Origin: Lasiosphaeria ovina
Lineage: Eukaryota > Ascomycota > Sordariomycetes > Sordariales > Lasiosphaeriaceae
Direction of reading: 5' to 3'
Length of the DNA: 64,000 bases
Assembly (NCBI GenBank): GCA_033439765.1
Contig: JAULSN010000006.1
Coordinates: 620,001 to 684,000 of the forward strand
Under the pieces are notes generated by a model, which had not been told where the DNA came from, ran no database searches, and worked only from the letters and a program-made list of their open reading frames with translations. Position numbers and translations under genes: made by a program. Positions 9,852-20,500 of the stretch are shown here, one piece after another. Position 1 is the first letter of the stretch; every line of letters starts with the position of its first letter.

Positions 9852-10880
9852 ATTCTATTGTTAATGGTTAACTTCTATTCAATAGAGCAGTAGATGCAGG
9901 GTAGGCGGATGTTTCATCGTATGTCGAGTCTCGCTCCAGTCAGCCAGCTGTACAAACGACAGTTCTCCCCGACCGCGGCGCATCGAGCTTTGGCCAGCTA
10001 AGGCGATATCTTCGACATCGCCGACGTCCGTTGACGCAGGGCTCCGGACAATAAATGCTTGGTCGGAGTCTCGGTCGTATATTCGGCAAGTGAGTCGGGA
10101 GGCTCGGATAGCGGCCAAACGACAAAGTCATCGAATACGAAAGAGTTCGGATTCGTTATAGCGGCTTTTTCTTGAAAGCGAGGCAGCGCTCTCCTGGGAA
10201 GCAGCGGAAGCGTAAAGAGCTAGCCGATCGTACTATAAACTAACTATTAGAATATGTAGGTAGTGGTTGGAGTTACCTTACAGTCGTATCGTTAACTGGC
10301 GGCGTTGCCCATTGCCTAGCACTAAGATCCCAGATCTATATGGCCACGTGGTCAGCTGGCGGTTGCTAAAGTTAGCTCCCTTAGAGGAAACCCGGAAATA
10401 GACTGACCGGCTCGGCAGATCAAGGGGCCGAGACGCGTCTTTCTTCCCGCAGCGGAGGGCGACTTATAGCGGGCCGACAGCTGAAGCTGGTGTACCAGCT
10501 AGTTAAAGCCGGCCAGAACAATCATCCGCGGCGCCACCCTCAACCAATACTTTTTCTCGGGCATCAAGCCGCTTCGCTGGTGCTTGTCGAGCAAGCGCTC
10601 GCAGCAGCGGCTCGCACTGCGCTTCTCCATTGGCCCATATGAAGCCGCGCGGGGCGGTCAGGACGCCCCCAAATGTCGCAGCCCCAACCCCTCATCAATC
10701 CAGGCCAGCATTACTCTGCGTCGTCGATTGCGATTCTCAGAACAAAGTCCGCCATACCTATCTAAGCCAAGCAACTTCTCGAACGCTCTCTTTTACATCT
10801 TTACACTAGTACGACACGGGTTTTGCCATTCCCAACCAAACCGAGAGTCTAATTGCATTTGTCGCAAGGAACCAGAGGCA

Positions 10881-13800
10881 ATGTCTGGCGCCGAGGTCAT
10901 CGGCCTCATCTCTGGCATTATTGCTATTATCGATGCGACTGCGAAGGTTTACGCCGCCGCTAACAATGCTTCGGGCCTCCCACAAGCCTTCCGCGATGTT
11001 GCTACGCGGCTCCCTCTTGTCCACGAAACCCTCCAAACCGTCTCGAGACACCTGGACACTACCAAGCCCGACGAGAACTCCTGCAAGGCAATAAGCCCTA
11101 TCTTACAGCGCTGTGAGATCAGGGCAACACAGCTAGAGAAAATATTCAAAGATGTTATCCCGCAAGCTGATGCCTCGAGAATGGAGCGATATCTGCTTGC
11201 CGCCCGCACCTTGGGCAAAGGAGGCACGGTGGAGTCGCTAATGAAGGGCGTACTGGAGGATATCCAGCTTTTGGCCAATAGTCGCGTGATGGAGCTGGCC
11301 ACAGAGGCCAGTATCGCGGCGCTAATACGGAAAGCGATAGATGAATTGTCTGCAATTCTGCCATTACTGCCAGACGGTACCTCTCCCGAACCGACTCTTG
11401 GAAGACATCTCTAACACTGAACAGGTTGCGAAGCCGAACGAGACGCCCTCCTCAAAGAGCTAAAGTGGACCGACCCCACCGTCGACAAGTCGCGCATTGA
11501 AATGACAAAGGGTGGGCTATACGAAGCTTCCTCCAGCTGGATTCTCTCCCATCCCAGTTACCAGAAGTGGGAAAAAGGCGAAACCCGGCTGCTCTGGATC
11601 CATGGCGCTGCCGGCAAGGGCAAGACGATGCTGTTGATTACTATCATCAAGCAGCTTCAATCTCAGATCGGACTTGACCCCCCCGTCGCCAACTCGTCCT
11701 TATCGTTCTTCTTCTGCCAGAATACCGATAACCGCTTAAACAATGCAGTCGCCGTCCTCAAAGGGCTCATATACCTCTTACTGGTCCAGGACGTTAGTCT
11801 CGTTTCATACCTTAAGAGTAACTACGACCGGATGGGAAAGGACATCTTCGACAATACCAACGCCTTCTACACGCTGTCCAATGTGTTCAGGCAGATGATC
11901 CAGCACTCACAGTTAGAAACTGTATACTTGCTTGTTGACGCTCTTGATGAATGCGAAGACGGTCTACCGGACCTCCTTGGCCTGGTTAGGGAAACTACCC
12001 TCCAAGAAAATCGTCTCAAGTGGATCCTGACGAGCCGTAACCGGGTCGATATCGACGAAGACCTCGCGCTCGAGAACCCGGGGGCGAAGTTGAGCCTAGA
12101 GGTGAACTCGGAAGCCGTGTCCCAGGCGATCGAAGCTTACATCATCCACAAAGTAGCCCAAGTCTCATCACTTCGATCTAGCCCTGTCCAGCGAGCCAAT
12201 ATTCAACAAAAGCTGCTCGAGAAGGCTGGGGGCACCTTTTTATGGGTCGATCTGGTATTACGATCTCTTCGTGGTGTCTTAGCCGACAATGCTATTCACC
12301 GGATCGACGAGACACCGTCAGGCCTACTGCCGCTTTACGATCGGATGATGGGAGATATTGGCAAGTCTACAAGCGATTACCGAGACTCGTGCCTTGCTAT
12401 GCTTTCAGTCGCAACTTTAGCGTACCGCCCGCTCCATATTCTCGAGCTCCGAACGATAGCTGGGCTCAGGTATGAAACTGCTGATCTAAAGAGGATTGTC
12501 GATATATGCGGTTCCTTCCTCACACTGGTGGACGACCACGTCTATCCGATTCACCAGTCGGCTAAGGACTACCTAGTCAGTGACACCGCCGTCAATAAGA
12601 TTTTCCCGTCTGGGAAACACGCGGTTCAGCGCAGCATCGTCGACAGATCAATTACGGCGATGGAGAATACACTACGACGAGATATGTATCAGCTAGTACA
12701 TCCAGGAGCGCTCACCTGTGACGTGGAGACGCGGCCACCCACACTTGATCCTTTACTTGGAGTAGGATACTCCTGTGCATACTGGATCGACCACGTCTGT
12801 GAAACGGATAAGGCCGACTTACAAGGCTCCCGATATTACCGGCTAACAAACACTCTCGGGCGGCATATTGCAGGATCAAAGAAGGGCATCCGAATAAGAG
12901 ACTCGATTACGGCGTTCTTCCACGACCACTTCCTTCACTGGCTTGAAGCGTTGAGTCTCCTCGGTACTATTTCGAATGGAGTCCTTTCCCTTACGAGGCT
13001 TAGAACAATTGTCGAAGTAAGTTATAACTCTATACTACTTTAAATAGCAGATAACTAAATCGCCAAGTTAGGCAAGGATGGATACCTTTATAAACCTTAT
13101 CGAAGACGTATATCGGTTCATTTTACTAAACCGGTGGCTTATTGAAGAGGCGCCACTACAGACATACATTTCGGCATTACTCTTCACTCCGGTTAATAGT
13201 ATTATCCGCCAAATATTTGCTAAAGAAGAGCCTAGCTGGGTGCTAACAAAGCCGGTGGTCGAGCAAATCTGGAGTCCATGTCTTCAAATATTCGAGGGCC
13301 ATAGCAATTTGGTTCAGTCGGTAGCATTCTCTCCAGACGGCAGCCGAATCGCCTCTGGATCAGGCGATAAGACCATCCGGATCTGGGATGCAAAATCTGG
13401 CAAGGAGGTACGGAAGCTCGAGGGCCATAGCCATTGGGTTCAGTCGGTAGCATTCTCTCCAGACGGCAGCCGAATCGCCTCTGGATCATACGATAAGACC
13501 ATCCGGATCTGGGATACAAAATCTGGCAAGGAGGTACGGAAGCTCGAGGGCCATAGCTATTGGGTTCTGTCGGTAGCATTCTCTCCAGACGGTAGCCGAA
13601 TCGCCTCTGGATCATACGATAAGACCATCCGGATCTGGGATACAAAATCTGGCAAGGAGGTACGGAAGCTCGAGGGCCATAGCGATTGGGTTCGGTCGGT
13701 AGCATTCTCTCCAGACGGCAGCCGAATCGCCTCTGGATCATACGATAAGACCATCCGGATCTGGGATACAAAATCAGGCAAGGAGGTACGGAAGCTTGAG

Positions 13801-15123
13801 GGCCATAGTGGTTCGGTTCAGTCGGTAGCATTCTCTCCAGACGGCAGCCGAATCGCCTCTGGATTAGACGATAAGACCATCCGGATCTGGGATACAAAAT
13901 CAGGCAAGGAGGTACGGAAGCTCGAGGGCCATAGCCATTGGGTTCTGTCGGTAGCATTCTCTCCAGACGGCAGCCAAATCGCCTCTGGATCAGGCGATAA
14001 GACCATCCGGATCTGGGATACAAAATCAGGTAAGGAGGTACGGAAGCTCGAGGGCCATAGCGATTGGGTTCGGTCGGTAGCATTCTCTCCAGACGGCAGC
14101 CGAATCGCCTCTGGATCATACGATAAGACTATCCGGATCTGGGATACAAAATTAGGCAAGGAGGTACGGAAGCTCGAGGGCCATAGCGGTTCGGTTCAGT
14201 CGGTAGCATTCTCTCCAGACGGCAGCCGAATCGCCTCTGGATCAGGCGATAAGACCATCCGGATCTGGGATGCAAAATCAGGTAAGGAGGTACGGAAGCT
14301 CGATGGCCATAGCCATTGGGTTCAGTTAGTAGCATTCTCTCCAGACGGCAGCCGAATCGCCTCTGGATCAGGCGATGAGACCATCCGGATCTGGGATGCA
14401 AAATCAGGCAAGGAGGTACGGAAGCTCGAGGGCTATAGCGGTTCGGTTCAGTCGGTAGTATTCTCTCCAGACGGCAGCCGAATCGTCTCTAGATCAGACG
14501 ATAAGACCATCCGGATCTGGGATATAAAATCAGGCAAGGAGGTACGGAAGCTCGAGGGCCATAGCGGTTCGGTTCAGTCGGTAGCATTCTCTCCAGACGG
14601 CAGCCGAATCGTCTCTGGATCAGACGATAAGACCATCCGGATCTGGGATACAAAATCAGGCAAGGAGGTACGGAAGCTCGAGGGCCATAGCCATTTGATT
14701 CAGTCGGTAGCATTCTCTCCAGACGGCAGCCGAATCGCCTCTGGATCAGACGATAAGACCATCCGGATCTGGGATGCAAAATCAGGCAAGGAGGTGCACT
14801 CCGTAAATATGGGTAGCACCCCCAATCGTCTTCGTTTTGAAGACTCAGGCGATTCTGGGCTGTGGCTTCGAACCAGTGCTGGCAGCATCAGACTTAATAA
14901 TGGCGAACCCAGCGGCCATGACAGCTATAGTATAGGGCCAAGGTGGGATCTTAGTGGCGATGGCTCCTGGGTTACGTGGCGAGGCCAGGGATCCATATGG
15001 CTTCCACCTGATTTCCGACCTCAGGTATCAGATATTTCCAGAGATGGATCGGCAATTGCTATTGGCCGTCCGACAGGGCATGTGGTGGTTTTGAGGATGT
15101 CCATGGACGTGTTATTTACCTAG
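10881..15123 (+). CDS. STAND/NLR-type protein: SesA-like domain, NACHT, 12 WD40 repeats (HET-E/HNWD-like)
   Basis: Probable fungal signal-transducing ATPase of the HET-D/HET-E/NWD type, acting in non-self recognition or programmed cell death (inferred from architecture). Exons 10881-11376, 11425-13016 and 13072-15123 join in frame to 1379 aa. The introns (11377-11424 with a ctaac branch motif; 13017-13071, GTAAGT...TTAG) are supported by continuous protein similarity. Residues 1-130 resemble the SesA-type N-terminal domain (GAEVIGLISGIIAIIDA). NACHT follows, with Walker A GAAGKGKT at about 226-233 and Walker B YLLVDALDE at about 333-341. A linker (YRFILLNRWLIEEAPLQTY) precedes twelve 42-residue WD40 repeats (about 771-1274). 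A C-terminal segment of about 105 residues has blade-like pieces. No effector enzyme or HET domain is present. The gene is neighboured by transposon debris and a broken gene. Confidence 0.9.
13294..14805 (+). repeat. Twelve-unit 126-bp tandem array encoding WD40 repeats
   Basis: Exact 126-bp periodicity, with units starting at 13294, 13420, 13546 and so on to 14680. Units are almost identical at DNA level. Most amino-acid differences cluster at the residues just after EGHS (NLVQ, HWVQ, YWVL, DWVR, GSVQ, HLIQ), at SGSGD/SGSYD/SGSDD and at DAK/DTK. This combination of homogenised backbone and a few variable sites is the established pattern of the ligand-binding WD40 domains of fungal HNWD recognition proteins. 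Confidence 0.95.
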
Positions 15124-15993
15124 GTATTCTGAAGCACATGTCCATTTTCCTTCTGCTAGCATTCTCATCCGGTGCAAGTACTAATTCATCACCTATATTC
15201 TTTTTTCTAGCTTAACACCAGAAGGGTCTGGGAGGGCAAGTCAATTTATAAATATCATGAATTTCTAGAATTTTCCAGCTGATGACATTAAGTCAGCTTC
15301 GATTCTCTTCTTGAAAGGTAACACGTAACCTGGTGAGGCGAATACGCTTTGTGGCGATATTTCACTCGATGTGGTGGCTCCCGTGTGACTTTTGCTATTT
15401 TCAAGCGGGCCACTCTAGCTGACCTAAGCTAGCTCGAGGCTGGCTGACAATCAAATGGTTAGATAGTATAATTGCATCGTTTGACGATGGTCGACAAAGA
15501 CTTTAGCACGTGTGAAGGCGCACGGTGTGGGTGGCTAGATGCATAACTGGGCGCGTGCGCTAAAAAGATGTGAGAGAAAAAGCGGAAGCCGATTTCGTTA
15601 GTGACTGTAAGAGTGACTTTGGTAAAATATTAGCCCACTTTCTTCGAGGTACCGTCATTTCTGGCGCTAACCTTCCGATCCTCTTTCCAGGAAAAAGATC
15701 ATCAAACAGACTCGAAATAGAAACTTCGTTCATCTGGAATACCACAAACCTAACCTTCGTGCAGGCGTGGAGGTTGGTACATAAGAATCGATCAGTTCCG
15801 CCGTTTTTCCAGCCTCTTTCTTACAAACAATCCGTGACCAAGACGCATTTGCCAACATTACGTGATAGACAAGTTCTCTGCTTGCATTTCCCACCATCCC
15901 AATTTTCTTTACTGCATTACCGCTCGCGGCATCTAATCCTCAATAACATCTCGCTTCTACGCTTTTGTGCCTTGCACAGCCAGCATTCCATCA
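15124..15993. other. Intergenic stretch between the STAND gene and the phosphotransferase pseudogene
   Basis: No gene is supported. An open frame from 15570 runs into the pseudogene start, but its upstream part shows no recognisable domain and is probably the former 5' leader. Confidence 0.55.
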
Positions 15994-16440
15994 TGGCTGC
16001 GAATTACTCCGACACCGAGGACGGGCTGGCGCCCTTTCGCCCGATCCTCGCTGTCGTTCGACAGGATGCAATTCCCGGAGGGCCGCAAAGATCTGGAACA
16101 GCACATATCCCGAACATGATCTGCTTCACTCACCCGTTGTTGGAGCGCTACATCATGGGTCCTACAACATCCTATTCGAAGTCCATTTCACCGTCAGAGG
16201 TAGAGGGATAACAAAATGGCTTCTCAAAATCCCCATCAATGGGGCAATCAGTCACTGGGACACCCTTTGCGCCGACGAACTGGAATCAGAAGTTCGGACA
16301 ATGCAGCTCATTCGGCGTCGCACCTCCATCCCCGTCCCCCATGTCTTCGAATTCAGCAAAAATGGAAGGAACCCCCTCGGTTACCCGCACATCTGGCTCT
16401 CGTTCATCGCTGGCATCCCTTTGTACAACTTCTGGCATGC

Positions 16441-16661
16441 TGTCAGAAAGACCTACCTAAATCGGGTATGGTGCAGGGCAGGCCCGGCAGGGCCTGCACA
16501 GGCCACTGTAATTAAACACCTTTTCCTCGGGGTCAACACAGGTCCCCGACCTGCCTGCGGCAGGCCTTTTCTCCTTCCTACACATCAATCAATATAACAC
16601 GGTTGAATGCCCTCACTTTGGCCGCATTTTGGCTGCATTCTGGAATACGTTGTTTCTGAGA
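16441..16661 (+). repeat. Left (5') LTR, 221 bp
   Basis: Same sequence as 20501-20721 by direct reading, with TGTCAGAAAG start and GTTTCTGAGA end. It contains the palindromic cctgcctgcggcagg block and an A/T-rich aatcaatataaca segment that could serve as a TATA-like promoter element. Confidence 0.95.
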
Positions 16662-16675
16662 GTTATGAGCCCGGC
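16662..16675 (+). other. Candidate primer-binding site complementary to the anticodon arm of initiator tRNA-Met
   Basis: The 14 bases after the left LTR read gttatgagcccggc. They would pair with gccgggctcataac, the 5' side and loop of the conserved eukaryotic initiator tRNA-Met anticodon arm. No TGG start (complement of the tRNA 3' CCA) is present. The match therefore suggests a half-tRNA primer, as known for Drosophila copia. The tRNA sequence is from memory. Confidence 0.6.
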
Positions 16676-18674
16676 AGCAACATCTTCCGATATAATAAAC
16701 ATCATTGAAGCACGTATTCTACGGCATTCAACACGGAGCACCCTAGCAAAGGGAAGCATTACGCAACAACATCGCGATGTCAACACGCGACGCAACGCGC
16801 CGTACGCGGCCGCAGTCACCACGGAGCCGGCATACGGCAGGCCCGCACGAGGGCCCGCATCAAGGGCACAGGCCGCTCGAAGGCACCGAACGCGTATGCC
16901 GATCGAAGGCATCGCGGGCATCAAGCCGACCTAGGCAGGCGGCTCGGCACAAGAGAGTGAATGGTGCCACCACAACGCGCCCACAACGCGCACACGCGGC
17001 TGGCCCGCACCGAACGCGCCCGGCCTACATCGAAGGCATCACGGGCATCATATCGCCCTAGGCAGGCGGCACGGCATAACAACAGAGACCTCATCGCGCA
17101 GAGGAAGCGCATTGGGCCCGCATCGAAGGCGCACCGGCCCCGGAAGGCATCAAAGGCATCATGCCGCCACGGCGGAGGCCGCAGACAGGAAGCAACACAC
17201 ATCTCACAGCCGGCAGTAACGGCAGGGCATGCTGCCCTCGGCACACCAAGCCGGCACAACGGAGCCTGCTTCCAGCATATTTAGCACGGCAAGTCGTCCG
17301 CAGCATATTTGGCACGGCATGCCGCCCACAGGCACAACGGCCCGGCAGAGCATAACCCCGGCCGGCACCTTGAAGGGCATACCGACCTTCGGCACACTAT
17401 CAACAAAGATCACACGCACAGGGCGCTCCCTAGGCACGCAACTGTCACGCGGAGTGCCCGCATCGAAGTCATCAAGCCGCCCTGCAGGCACGGCGGGCAG
17501 GCTCATCGGCACACGGAACAACCAGTCCCGGGCATACCGCCCTTGCAACCATGTAGGCTGGACCCCGGGCATATACAGGCACGGCACCATGCCGCCCTGT
17601 ACGACTTCAAGTCCCGGCAGGCACAGCCCCGGGCACGCCGTTACCACACTTCGGCACTTTGAGCAGGGCATACCGCACTCAAGCACACGGAAGGGCACGT
17701 TGCCCTCGGCACCCTCGGAACCTTGAAGGGCATATCGCCTTCAGCATTTCGGCAGGGCATGCCGCCCTCGGCACAACGGCAGGGCGAAGCATATCATCCT
17801 CAGGCAAATCGGAGGGCATACAGCCCTACATCATCACAATATACGACGATTCAGTTATACCGAAGAAGAACCCCGACCCGGTAATGCCGGACTCGCAACG
17901 GCGAGAGGGGGTAGTAGCCGTGGAAAACCCCGGACAGGAACAACAACGCTCGCCTTTTCGGACCTCACACACCGGAAGCGGGCATACAGGAGCTCCGGGA
18001 AGCGGGCATACAGGTGCCTTCTTGGCACACGCACATCACCACCTTCAAATGCCCAGGGGCCGACAGAGATCATAACAGCTATCTACATTCAATTGTGGTT
18101 CGAAGGCGGAAAGGCCGGAAATCGCACTTCTGGACCTGCCCTTCCGAACTTGACCTTCCAGACTAACGGTCTAGTCCAGGCACCCTAATAGGCACTCTAA
18201 CAGCCTCCTTGACAGCCGGCACAAACCACCGAGCCACGCCGCAGGCAGGTAGGCTACTGGCATGCAGAGCATACGCAGCGGGTACGCAGAGCTGAATGCC
18301 GTACTGAGGAATAGTCCCGGCGGCTCAGCCTCAGGCACAGCCGAATACCGTACCGAGGAATGGTCCCGGCGGCCACACATGCACAACGGAGTACAGACCC
18401 GGGAAAAAGGCTCCCGGCGTGGCGTCATGGAGAGCTGAATGCCGTACGCGGCCAGCCACAGGCACAGCCGAATGCCGTACCGAGGAATGGTCCCGGCGGC
18501 CGGCTTCACAGTGGACTGCATGCCGTACCGGGGAATGGCCCCCATACGGCGAGTCTCACGCATATACAGCTGAATGCCACACTTTGGCTAAGCTTCAGGG
18601 CTGCATACCGACCCGGGAATGGTCCCCGGCGGTGAGCCTCTTAGAGAGCTATATACCGTACGCGGTCAGCCTCG

Positions 18675-19227
18675 CATGCCTCACGGCTCACAAGCAGGAA
18701 GACTCGCATTCTGAGCCCTGCATGCCTCACGGCTCACAAGCAGAAAGACTCGCATTCTGAGCCCTGCATGCCTCACGGCTCACAAGCAGAAAGACTCGCA
18801 TTCTGAGCCCTGCATGCCTCACGGCTCACAAGCAGGAAGACTCGCATTCTGAGCCCTGCATGCCTCACGGCGCACAAGCAGGAAGACTCGCATTCTGAGC
18901 CCTGCATGCCTCACGGCTCACAAGCAGAAAGACTCGCATTCTGAGCCCTGCATGCCTCACGGCTCACAAGCAGAAAGACTCGCATTCTGAGCCCTGCATG
19001 CCTCACGGCTCACAAGAAGGAAGACTCGCATTCTAAGCCCTACATGCCTCACGGCGCACAAGCAGGAAGACTCGCATTCTGAGCCCTGCATGCCTCACGG
19101 CTCACAAGCAGAAAGACTCGCATTCTGAGCCCTGCATGCCTCACGGCGCACAAGCAGGAAGACTCGCATTCTGAGCCCTACATGCCTCACAGGCGCACAA
19201 GCAGAAAGCTTCGCATACTGAGCACTG
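18675..19227 (+). repeat. Tandem array, 12 copies of a 46-bp unit
   Basis: Units start at 18675, 18721 and every 46 bp to 19181. Each begins catgcctcacggctcacaag and contains gactcgcattctgagccctg. Differences are few (ggctca/ggcgca, caggaa/cagaaa). The last unit has a 1-bp insertion and extra changes. There are no spacers between units. The function is unknown, and the array lies wholly inside the LTR element. Confidence 0.95.
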
Positions 19228-20212
19228 CATGCCGTACTCGGCTACACACTCACACATAGGGATATATGCCGGCCCCGGGAAGGAAGTCCCCGGTAGCGAT
19301 CAAGGACCCGGCAGGCACGGCCCCGGGCATGCCGTCAGGCGTATACGCAGTCGGCACGCAGCCGGCACGCATTCGGCACGCAGTTGACCTACATACCTCA
19401 GGGGGTGGGCGACTTGCCTGTTTGGCAGTGCCCAGGCATATCAGAGTCTTGAACGGCCCGGCACCAGCTAGAAGCCCTTATAGCCAGCTGCAGCGCTCAC
19501 GAATCGAGCCAAAAGACGAAGACACGCTCAAACGCAGTTTCTCGGCGGTCAAGAACCAACTTACCTAGGCATGCCCTGCAGGGCCCTCGGAGAACTGAAC
19601 CACCTATCAAGGCAGTTCTAACAGTCGTTGGCAGTCCTGTCGGACCGACGGGAATCATCGCTAGCATACATTGGCCCACATACAGGCATGAAGACCCGGC
19701 AGGCATAGCCCCGGGCATACCGTCAAGCATATACGCTACCGGCACGCACTTAGCATGCTAACAACACAGGAAAAGGACCCCCGCATCACAGGAAAGGACC
19801 TGTTTACTGACAACTACATAGGGTCGACGACCCTATTGTTTACTACCTTCAGGACATCATACTGGCATCCCCTTGAACTCAGGGGGTGGAAGCCCGGCTT
19901 ATGGGCATACCGGTCATCCATTTGAGGCCCTAAGCACAGGAAGACTAATAGGCCCTACATCTATATATTTACATTATGAACTTTATCATCCGGCCCTGAG
20001 CAGATAGACTGACGGCATGAGCCACTCAGGGCCCGGCCAGAGAAGGGCACTTGCACTACAGAAGCCCGATCATTTGAGAAAGGAAGCCCCTGAGCCGGAA
20101 AGACCGAAGGCATGAGCCACTCAGAGAGCTACAGAGCCACAGAATGGCCAGACCATGAAGGTCTACATCAACAACACAAAGTAAGTCATCACCAACACGC
20201 ACAGGGCGTTGG

Positions 20213-20330
20213 AAGCATGCCGCATTGGAGCATGCCGCATTGGAGCATGCCGCATTGGAAGCATACCGCATTGGAAGCATACCGCATTGGAAGCGATACC
20301 GCACTGGAAGCACACCGCATTGACTCACCG
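20213..20330 (+). repeat. Short tandem array, 15-16-bp units
   Basis: About eight head-to-tail variants of a unit containing ccgcattgg and gcatgc/gcatac. The first three are 15 bp and later ones 16 bp with an extra A. It lies inside the LTR element, upstream of the purine tract. Confidence 0.8.
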
Positions 20331-20489
20331 CATATACTGCGTAGGTCAGGAAACCAGGCATTGGAAAGGAAGGAAGAATGCAGGCGCAGAAAAGGGACCT
20401 CAGTTGACTACAGGGCTTACCGGCGGCTTGGAATACCCGCATTTTGGGTCTTTGTTTACTTTGGCAGTCGAATCCGGGAATGGCTTCAA

Positions 20490-20500
20490 CTGAGGGGGTG
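20490..20500 (+). other. Polypurine tract before the 3' LTR
   Basis: ctgagggggtg lies directly upstream of the right LTR, the position where plus-strand synthesis is primed. Nearly the same motif occurs twice more inside the element (19397-19408 and 19879-19889). Confidence 0.65.

Larger units (their letters stand above)
8095..10880. other. Gene-poor debris between the transposons and the STAND gene
   Basis: About 2.8 kb without a convincing intact gene. It contains fragments of minus-strand coding-like sequence broken by stops and frameshifts (entries at 8690-9031 and 9247-9851). The remainder, 10.1-10.88 kb, is presumably the 5' flank and promoter of the STAND gene, but no TATA box or known operator is evident. 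Confidence 0.5.

Noticed and set aside
13232..14119. Long open frame on the minus strand (295 codons) across the WD40 array
   Set aside because: It arises from the 126-bp periodicity of the plus-strand repeats. It has no motif and is repetitive in the same register, so it is an antisense shadow.
17204..17726. Overlapping open frames on both strands inside the LTR element (about 165 codons each)
   Set aside because: GC-rich, T-poor repetitive DNA gives few stops. The translations are Arg/His/Pro-rich with no gag, pol or other domain.
18675..19227. CRISPR-like regular repeats
   Set aside because: Units are contiguous with no variable spacers, there are no cas genes, and the context is a eukaryotic retroelement.
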